9,887 nucleotides of DNA from Spirochaetaceae bacterium. GTDB lineage: Bacteria; Spirochaetota; Spirochaetia; Treponematales; Rectinemataceae. Both the position numbers and the translations under genes were made by a program. This document shows positions 4,981 through 9,887 of the stretch, piece after piece. Under the pieces are notes generated by a model, which was not told where the DNA came from, made no database searches, and saw only the letters and a program-made list of their open reading frames with translations. Where the stretch lies: positions 1 through 9,887 of the forward strand of contig JAEUJG010000081.1 of the NCBI GenBank assembly GCA_016794765.1, written 5' to 3'. Every line of letters starts with the position of its first letter. Positions within the stretch are counted from its first letter, which is position 1.

Positions 4981-6621
4981 ATGGGAACGAAGCGATCGAT
5001 TCTCCGCATCGAAGGCATGACCTGCCCCTCCTGCGCCGCCCGGGTGCGATCGGCGCTCGCGGAGCTGCCCGGCGTCGGCACCGTCTCCGTCGACCTCGCG
5101 GGGGCCACGGCCGCGGTCGAGCACGACGTGGACCTGGCCGGAGAGGAAGACTTCCGCGCCGCCCTCGAGGGGGCGGGCTACGCTCTCGGCAAGAGCGGCG
5201 CCGCCGGCTTGGCGGGCGCCCTTCCCGCCCTCGGCCTCGGCCTCCTCCTTTCCGGCGCCTATCTCGCGGCGAGTGCCGCCGGTTTCTTCAACGCCATCCC
5301 CCGGGTGGACGCCGCCCTCGGCTACGGCGCGCTCTTCCTCGTGGGCCTTCTCTCCTCGGTGCACTGCGTCGCGATGTGCGGGGGCATCGCCCTCTCCCAG
5401 AGCATTCCCGGAACCGCCGCGGAGCGGGCGGGAAAGGGCGGTACCGGCCGCCTGGCCCGACTCGAGCCCGGCCTCCTCTACAACCTCGGTCGCGTCCTCG
5501 CCTATACCCTGATCGGCGGCCTGGCCGGAGCCCTCGGCTCCGCCTTCGATTTCTCGTCGACGGCGAAAGGCGCCATCACCGCCCTGGCCGCCCTCCTCAT
5601 GCTCGGCTTCGGCCTCCGGAGCCTCGGGCTCCTCCCGCGGCTTCCTAGGCTCCCGGGCCCGCGCGGGACCGGGACCACCCGCCTCGGCGCCGCCGCTTCG
5701 CGCCTTGCCGCCTACCTGCGCCGCCGCGGTCCCTTCGCCGTCGGCCTCCTCAACGGCCTCATTCCCTGCGGCCCCCTCCAAACGATGCAACTCTACGCCC
5801 TCGGCGCCGGTGGGTTCCTGGCCGGAGCCCTGTCCCTCTTCGCCTTTTCCCTCGGGACTGTCCCCCTCCTGCTCGGCTTCGGTCTTGCGGCGGCCCTCCT
5901 TCCCCGGCGCGCCCTTCCCTTCATCAGGCAGGCGAGCGCCGTCCTCGTCATCGTCCTGGCCTTCGTGACCTTCGGCCGCGCGGCGGCCCTCGCGGGCATT
6001 CCCCTCTTCGAACCCGGCGTCGGCGCCCTGTCCCTGGGAGAGGGACGAGCCACCCGCGGAAACCTTCCCGCCACCGAAGTCGGCCTTTCCCTTCGGGGAA
6101 GCGCCGGTCCGGGGACAGTGCTCGCCTACGCGGGGACAGAGCTCTCCCCCTCGGGGACAGTGCTCGCCTCCGAGACGGCCGGCAAGCTTCCCGCCGCCAA
6201 GCTGGAGGAGGGCTTTCAGTCGATCACGACGGAGTTCAGGGCCAACGCCTACCAGGCCTTTGCCGTGCAGGTGGGCATTCCCGTCAAATGGACGATCCGG
6301 ATCCGGGCGCAGGACCTCAACGGCTGCAACAATCCCGTCATCGTGCCCGCCTTCAAGCTCAAAAAAGTGCTCGTCCCCGGTGACAATCTTGTCGAGTTCA
6401 CGCCGACGGCCGAGGGCGTCATACCCTATAGTTGCTGGATGGGCATGATCCGCAGCAGGATCGTCGTCGTCCCGAGCCTGGCGGCGACGGACAAGACCGG
6501 CGTTCCCGCCGTCCTCGCCGGATTTGGCGGGTCGGCGGATCCCGGCGCCGCGACGGAAACCCCGTCCTGTTGTTGCTCCCGAGCGGCTGCGGCGGCCGCA
6601 AGCGGCGGAACGGGCGAGTAG
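4981..6621 (+). CDS. HMA / DsbD-TauE-like membrane / CupA-like cupredoxin copper protein
   Basis: This 546-residue fusion has three parts. Residues 7-68 are a heavy-metal-associated domain with GMTCPSCAARV (C15, C18). Residues about 76-340 are a polytopic DsbD_2/'sulfite exporter TauE/SafE'-type core of about six helices, with SSVHCVAMCGG (H128, C129, C133) and NGLIPCGP (C263). After a linker (341-410), residues 411-500 form a cupredoxin-like domain with LNGCNNPVIVP (C449) and IPYSCWMGMIRS (C485, M487, M489). C plus CxMxM is the Cu(I) ligand set of Streptococcus pneumoniae CupA. A tail ends in PSCCCS (C530-C532). Similar fusions are, to my memory, found near copA in Clostridia and spirochaetes. 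The likely role is Cu(I) movement or buffering at the membrane; sulfite export is unlikely. The linker carries a 7-residue repeat (377-397). ATG 4981 has a strong GAGGTGAT upstream. Confidence 0.88.
   Translation: MGTKRSILRIEGMTCPSCAARVRSALAELPGVGTVSVDLAGATAAVEHDVDLAGEEDFRAALEGAGYALGKSGAAGLAGALPALGLGLLLSGAYLAASAAGFFNAIPRVDAALGYGALFLVGLLSSVHCVAMCGGIALSQSIPGTAAERAGKGGTGRLARLEPGLLYNLGRVLAYTLIGGLAGALGSAFDFSSTAKGAITALAALLMLGFGLRSLGLLPRLPRLPGPRGTGTTRLGAAASRLAAYLRRRGPFAVGLLNGLIPCGPLQTMQLYALGAGGFLAGALSLFAFSLGTVPLLLGFGLAAALLPRRALPFIRQASAVLVIVLAFVTFGRAAALAGIPLFEPGVGALSLGEGRATRGNLPATEVGLSLRGSAGPGTVLAYAGTELSPSGTVLASETAGKLPAAKLEEGFQSITTEFRANAYQAFAVQVGIPVKWTIRIRAQDLNGCNNPVIVPAFKLKKVLVPGDNLVEFTPTAEGVIPYSCWMGMIRSRIVVVPSLAATDKTGVPAVLAGFGGSADPGAATETPSCCCSRAAAAAASGGTGE
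6110..6168 (+). repeat. In-frame 21-bp minisatellite in the fusion gene linker
   Basis: Three copies of a 17-bp core start at 6110, 6131 and 6152. The first and third are identical (CGGGGACAGTGCTCGCC), and the second differs at three positions. The period is exactly 21 bp, so it encodes heptads GTVLAYA, GTELSPS and GTVLASE between membrane core and cupredoxin. The core matches the intergenic repeat heads at 4162-4178 and 4202-4218. Confidence 0.8.
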
Positions 6622-6629
6622 CCCGTTTT
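6609..6629 (+). terminator. Hairpin overlapping the stop codon of the fusion gene
   Basis: AACGGGC (6609-6615) and GCCCGTT (6621-6627) form a perfect 7-bp stem with the 5-nt loop GAGTA, followed by two further T residues (TTTT in all, 6626-6629). The TAG stop (6619-6621) is at the loop/stem border. The short T-tract makes it a weak intrinsic terminator or attenuator between the fusion gene and copA. Confidence 0.45.
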
Positions 6630-6663
6630 CCCCGGCCGACCCGGCACCCATACATAGCGATTT

Positions 6664-6674
6664 TAGTATATTAT
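6664..6674 (+). promoter_or_regulatory. AT-rich -10 region upstream of copA
   Basis: The run TAGTATATTAT (6664-6674) offers TATATT (6667-6672) or TATTAT (6669-6674) as -10 and is the most AT-rich patch of the window. No convincing -35 lies 16-19 bp upstream. No MerR/CueR-type dyad with a long spacer and no CsoR or CopY operator is recognisable. Together with the upstream hairpin it suggests that copA can be transcribed on its own. Confidence 0.4.
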
Positions 6675-6701
6675 ATGGAAGAACCTGCGGAGGATTCGAC
6701 G

Positions 6702-9179
6702 ATGATACGCGCTCTCCAGCTTTCAATACGCGGCATGACCTGCGCCGCCTGCGCCCAGGCCTCGGAACGGGCGGTGAAAAAGCTTCCCGGCATCGAGGAG
6801 GCGGCTGTCAATTTCGCGACCGAACGGCTCCTCGTCAAGTTCGAGGACGGGAAGCTCTCGATCGAAGAGATCAAGAAAGCGGTCGAAAAGGCCGGTTACG
6901 AGGCGGTCGAGGACAGCCTCGCCAAGGAAGCGACGATTCCCGTCGGCGGCATGACCTGCGCCGCCTGCGCCAAGGCGATCGAACGCGCGGTCGGCAAGCT
7001 GCCGGGCGTCGAGTCGGTCGCCGTCAACCTCGCCACCGAGCGCGCCCAGGTCCGCTGGGACGGCGCCCTCCTCCGCCTCTCCGAGATCAAGGAAGCGATC
7101 CGCTCGGCCGGCTACGAGCCCCTCGCCCTCGATTCGGGCGCCAAGGTCGACGAACACCAGAAGGCCAAGGAAAGGGAGACCCGCCTCCTCTGGACCAACT
7201 TCGCCGTCTCAGCCTTCTTCTCGCTCCCCCTCCTCTACGTCGCCATGGGCGCGATGCTCGGCCTGCCCATCCCCGCCGGACTCGCTCCCATGCAGTACCC
7301 CCTGAGCTACGCCCTCTTCCAGATCGCGCTGGTCGCGCCCGTCCTGGCCGCGGGCCGGCGATTCTACTCGGTCGGCTTCAAGGCCATCCTGCGGGGCGGC
7401 CCCAACATGGATTCCCTCATCGCGATGGGCACGACGGCCGCCGTCGCCTACAGCCTCTTTTCGGTCTATCGCATAACGCAAGGCGATTTCGCCCAGGTCG
7501 ACCACCTCTACTTCGAGACGGCCGGCGTCATCATCACCCTCATCCTCCTCGGCAAGTCCCTCGAGTCGGTGACCAAGGGTCGCACCTCCGAGTCGATCAA
7601 GAAGCTGATGGCCCTGAGCCCCAAGACGGCCACCATCCTCCGCGGCGACGCGGAGCTGGAGATCCCCGTCGAGGAGGTCGAGGTCGGCGACCTCGTCCGC
7701 GTCCGCCCCGGCGAGAAGATCCCCGTGGACGGCGAGGTGGTCTCCGGCGCGGGCGCCGTCGACGAGTCGATGCTGACCGGAGAGAGCCTGCCGGTCGACA
7801 AGGCCGCGGGCGACAAGGTCGTCGGCGCCAGCGTCAACAAGAACGGCGCCCTCCTCTTCCGCGCCGAGCGCGTCGGCGCCGAAACCGCCCTCTCGCGCAT
7901 CGTGAAGCTGGTGGAGGACGCGCAGGGCTCGAAGGCGCCCATCGCCCGGATGGCGGACGTGGTCTCCGGCTGGTTCGTCCCCATCGTCTTCGGCCTCGCC
8001 GTCGCGGCCGCCCTCGCCTGGGCGCTCGCCGGGCACGACGCCGCCTTCTCCCTTACCGTCTTCGTCGCGGTGCTCACCATCGCCTGCCCCTGCGCCCTCG
8101 GCCTGGCCACGCCCACCGCGATCATGGTGGGCACCGGCAAGGGCGCGGAGCACGGCGTCCTCTTCAAGTCCGGCGCCGCGCTCGAGACCGCGCACCGCGT
8201 CGACATGGTCGTGTTCGACAAGACGGGCACCCTCACGCGGGGCCGCCCCGAGCTCACCGACCTCGCCCCCTCCGGCGGCTTCTCCGCGGGCGACCTGCTT
8301 TCGCTCGCGGCCTCGGCGGAGCGCGGGTCCGAGCATCCCCTCGGCGAGGCGATAGTCCGCGCCGCCGAGGCGCGCGGCGCGGCCATCCTCCCCGCGGAGG
8401 ACTTCGCCGCCCTGCCCGGCCAGGGCATCAAGGCGAAGGTCGGCGGACGGCTGGTCCTCATCGGCAATCCCCGCTTCCTCGCGGCGCGGGGCGTGGACGC
8501 CGCCGCGGGAGTCCCCGAGGCCGAGCGGCTTTCCGGCCAGGGCAAGACGCCGATGTTCGTCGCGGTCGACGGCGCGTTCGCCGGCCTCGTCGCGGTCGCC
8601 GACGTCGTCAAGGAATCGAGCGCCGCGGCCGTCGCCGCCCTCCACGCCATGGGCGTCGAGGTCGCGATGATCACGGGCGATTCCGGCCGCACCGCGGCCG
8701 CGATCGCCGCCCAGGTCTGCATCGACCGCGTCCTCGCTGAGGTCCTGCCCCAGGACAAGGCCGCCGAGGTGAAGAAACTCCAGGCGGAGGGCAGGAAGGT
8801 CGCGATGGTCGGCGACGGCATCAACGACGCGCCGGCCCTCGCGCAGGCCGACGTGGGCGTCGCCGTGGGCTCGGGCACCGACGTGGCGATGGAGAGCGCC
8901 GACATCGTCCTCATGCGGAGCGACCTCCTGGACGTGCCGACCGCCTTCAAGCTCTCGAAGAGCGTCATCCGCAACATCAAGCAAAACCTGTTCTGGGCCT
9001 TCGGCTACAACGTGCTCGGCATCCCGGTGGCCGCCGGTCTCCTCTACGCCTTCGGCGGCCCCCTCCTGAACCCCATCATAGCGGCGGCCGCCATGTCCAT
9101 GAGTTCGGTTTCGGTATTGACCAACGCGCTTCGACTGAAGCGATTCAAGCCCTACGGGGCGCAAGGAGCGAAAGCATGA
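6702..9179 (+). CDS. copA: Cu(I)-exporting P1B-type ATPase CopA
   Basis: This 825-residue inner-membrane pump drives Cu(I) from the cytoplasm by ATP hydrolysis. Two HMA domains come first: C14-x-x-C17 and C86-x-x-C89, both GMTCAACA. Eight membrane helices follow the P1B plan. Signature sites: TGES 359-362 (actuator), CPC 462-464 (transport site), DKTGT with phosphorylated D506, the P1B-specific SEHP with H545, MITGD 656-660, and GDGINDAP 704-711. YN (769-770) and MSMSS (798-802) in the last two helices are the Cu(I)-type (P1B-1) residues. ATG 6702 has GGAGG 8 nt upstream; an in-frame ATG at 6675 would add nine residues but overlaps the AT-rich -10 region. The frame remains open upstream to 6432, inside the previous gene, and that part is not coding. 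The 3' end overlaps copZ by 4 bp (ATGA). Length and motifs are complete. Confidence 0.97.
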   Translation: MIRALQLSIRGMTCAACAQASERAVKKLPGIEEAAVNFATERLLVKFEDGKLSIEEIKKAVEKAGYEAVEDSLAKEATIPVGGMTCAACAKAIERAVGKLPGVESVAVNLATERAQVRWDGALLRLSEIKEAIRSAGYEPLALDSGAKVDEHQKAKERETRLLWTNFAVSAFFSLPLLYVAMGAMLGLPIPAGLAPMQYPLSYALFQIALVAPVLAAGRRFYSVGFKAILRGGPNMDSLIAMGTTAAVAYSLFSVYRITQGDFAQVDHLYFETAGVIITLILLGKSLESVTKGRTSESIKKLMALSPKTATILRGDAELEIPVEEVEVGDLVRVRPGEKIPVDGEVVSGAGAVDESMLTGESLPVDKAAGDKVVGASVNKNGALLFRAERVGAETALSRIVKLVEDAQGSKAPIARMADVVSGWFVPIVFGLAVAAALAWALAGHDAAFSLTVFVAVLTIACPCALGLATPTAIMVGTGKGAEHGVLFKSGAALETAHRVDMVVFDKTGTLTRGRPELTDLAPSGGFSAGDLLSLAASAERGSEHPLGEAIVRAAEARGAAILPAEDFAALPGQGIKAKVGGRLVLIGNPRFLAARGVDAAAGVPEAERLSGQGKTPMFVAVDGAFAGLVAVADVVKESSAAAVAALHAMGVEVAMITGDSGRTAAAIAAQVCIDRVLAEVLPQDKAAEVKKLQAEGRKVAMVGDGINDAPALAQADVGVAVGSGTDVAMESADIVLMRSDLLDVPTAFKLSKSVIRNIKQNLFWAFGYNVLGIPVAAGLLYAFGGPLLNPIIAAAAMSMSSVSVLTNALRLKRFKPYGAQGAKA

Positions 9180-9385
9180 GAAAGCTGTTGACGATAGAGG
9201 GAATGAGCTGCGGACACTGCGTCATGCGCGTGAAGTCCGCCCTGGGCGGCGTCGCGGGCGTCACGTCCGTCGACGTGGACCTCCTCAAGAAGAGCGCGAT
9301 GGTCGAGGGGGAGGCCCTGGACGAGGCCGCCCTCAAGGCCGCCGTCGTCGATTCCGGCTATCGCGTCGCGAAGGTTATGCCGTGA
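9176..9385 (+). CDS. copZ: CopZ-like copper chaperone (single HMA domain)
   Basis: This 69-residue soluble heavy-metal-associated domain has the beta-alpha-beta-beta-alpha-beta pattern and the metal-binding loop GMSCGHCVMRV, with ligands C12 and C15. It should carry Cu(I) in the cytoplasm and hand it to the CopA HMA domains. The G-H between the cysteines is the form seen in many CopZ proteins and differs from the A-A of CopA. The start ATG overlaps the copA stop (ATGA, 9176-9179), and AAGGAG (9163-9168) lies 7 nt upstream, so translation is probably coupled. The 3' end overlaps the next gene by 4 bp (GTGA). The tail VAKVMP has no extra domain. Metal identity follows from context; the fold alone would allow other soft metals. 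Confidence 0.93.
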   Translation: MRKLLTIEGMSCGHCVMRVKSALGGVAGVTSVDVDLLKKSAMVEGEALDEAALKAAVVDSGYRVAKVMP

Positions 9386-9887
9386 GGGCCGCTCGGATCG
9401 CGGGCCTCGTCCTGGCCGCCGCGGCCGTCGCCGCGGCCCCGGCCGGCTGCGCAAGGACCGACGTGGTCGCCAAGTTCGCCAAGACCTCCTTCGCCGCGCT
9501 CGCGGAGGCCTCCAAGGACCGCGTGGCCTGGAACGAGGAGGGGGGCGCCTGGTCCCTCGCCTCCCCCGCGGGCGACCTCATCCTGGTCGCCGCCGACTTT
9601 TCGCGGAACGGCGCGGCTGGCGGCATGGCCGACATGGACCGGCCCGACGTGGAGTTCTCCCTCGACGCGGCGCCCTTCCTCGCCGCCGGCCTCGACCCCG
9701 CCAAGCTGCCGGCCGCGGAAGGCGTCAAGTACGAAATCGAGGAGGGACGCTTCATGCTCCACTTCGAACTGGGGAGCGCCGCGTTCGCCGCCTCGGCCAA
9801 AAAATCCCTGCCGGAGGCCTTCGCCGAGATCCTGCGGACCGAGCGCCCCAGGATCGGCTATCACGCCGCCCTGGACCACTACGGAAT
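9382..9887 (+). CDS. Predicted lipoprotein of unknown family, 3' end beyond the window
   Basis: The frame begins with GTG at 9382, overlapping the copZ stop (GTGA), with AAGG at 9371-9374, and stays open to the window end (168 codons seen). The N-terminus is a lipoprotein-like signal: RAAR, a hydrophobic stretch (6-19), then P-A-G-C with C23 as the lipidated residue. Pro at -3 is unusual, so cleavage is probable but not certain. Residue +2 is Ala, which in enterobacteria favours outer-membrane sorting. The mature part is acidic and alternates short hydrophobic and charged segments (FAKTSFAALAEASKDRVAW, DVEFSLDAAPFLAAGL, GRFMLHFELG, SLPEAFAEIL, RPRIGYHAALDHYG). No Cys or Met-rich copper site is seen. 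I do not recognise a family. Tight coupling to copZ suggests an envelope role linked to copper or to CopA, by context only. Confidence 0.8.
   Translation, partial: MRAARIAGLVLAAAAVAAAPAGCARTDVVAKFAKTSFAALAEASKDRVAWNEEGGAWSLASPAGDLILVAADFSRNGAAGGMADMDRPDVEFSLDAAPFLAAGLDPAKLPAAEGVKYEIEEGRFMLHFELGSAAFAASAKKSLPEAFAEILRTERPRIGYHAALDHYG

Noticed and set aside
6432..6701. N-terminal extension of copA into the fusion gene
   Set aside because: The extension lies in the previous gene's coding region and reads as low-complexity basic sequence. ATG 6702 has GGAGG at good distance and starts just before the HMA domain.
6630..6701. CsoR, CueR or CopY operator upstream of copA
   Set aside because: No inverted repeat of the right type was found. 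CACCCATACATAG has fragments resembling these operators but no dyad.
4678..6726. Long antisense open frame (682 codons) opposite the copper fusion gene
   Set aside because: Its product is low-complexity (G, E, A, R rich) and matches no family, while the plus strand shows clear HMA, membrane and cupredoxin motifs. It is a GC-driven shadow.
6776..6783. Possible programmed frameshift in copA at the G-AAA-AAG run, as in E. coli copA, to make a chaperone fragment
   Set aside because: The heptamer is GAAAAAG, not a proper X-XXY-YYZ site. The -1 frame stays open for hundreds of codons, so no short CopZ-like product would result, and a separate copZ is present.
6524..8740. Long second plus-strand frame (738 codons) across copA
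   Set aside because: The product is Arg/Pro/Gly-rich without motifs, and the copA frame explains the region fully.
7209..9164. Antisense open frames opposite copA, including 7508-8980
   Set aside because: Composition is typical of the complement of GC-rich codons, with no start context and no recognisable domain.
1..9887. tRNA, rRNA, CRISPR array, insertion sequence or attachment site
   Set aside because: No cloverleaf, regularly spaced repeat array, transposase or integrase motif was found on either strand by reading.

Overview
The window is a strongly GC-rich chromosomal segment (about 70 percent GC by eye) from a bacterium. It holds nine protein-coding genes and no RNA gene, CRISPR array or intact mobile element. 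A diderm host is suggested by the SbcB-type exonuclease, the GreB-like factor and the lipoprotein. The lineage cannot be fixed from this sequence. A high-GC spirochaete-like or proteobacterium-like host is only a guess. GC richness leaves long open frames on every strand, and most of them are shadows of real genes.

Layout: (1) 1-670, minus, truncated: exonuclease I (sbcB). (2) 850-2232, plus: HI0933/YhiN-type flavoprotein, divergent from sbcB. (3) 2267-2767, plus: small four-helix membrane protein resembling DUF2871. (4) 2886-4103, minus: iron-type alcohol dehydrogenase, convergent with (3). (5) 4104-4324: a divergent intergenic region rich in GC repeats. (6) 4325-4864, plus: GreA/GreB-family factor of the MSRAF type. 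(7) 4981-9887, plus: a copper-handling cluster. It consists of a three-part membrane protein (heavy-metal-associated (HMA) domain, DsbD/TauE-like membrane core, CupA-like cupredoxin), a two-HMA Cu(I) P1B-ATPase (copA), a CopZ-like chaperone, and a truncated lipoprotein gene of unknown family. copA, copZ and the lipoprotein gene each overlap the next by 4 bp.

How it may work together: CopZ and the HMA domains carry Cu(I) in the cytoplasm and CopA exports it by ATP hydrolysis. The fusion protein offers a cytoplasmic HMA entry, a membrane core with paired Cys motifs, and an outer-face cupredoxin with C449 and C485-x-M487-x-M489, the ligand pattern of pneumococcal CupA. The lipoprotein, if correctly predicted, would sit in the envelope and is the least understood member.

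Most interesting sequence-level signals: a 17-bp GGGGACRGWGC motif that occurs in palindromic intergenic repeats (4162-4280) and again as three exact 21-bp-period in-frame copies inside the fusion gene (6110-6168); an 11-bp-period direct repeat upstream of the copper cluster, placed as an OmpR/PhoB-type activator site would be; two genes (sbcB and the flavoprotein) whose -10 elements lie 6 nt from ATG with no ribosome-binding site, predicting leaderless mRNAs; and a perfect 7-bp dyad enclosing the Shine-Dalgarno sequence of the DUF2871-like gene.
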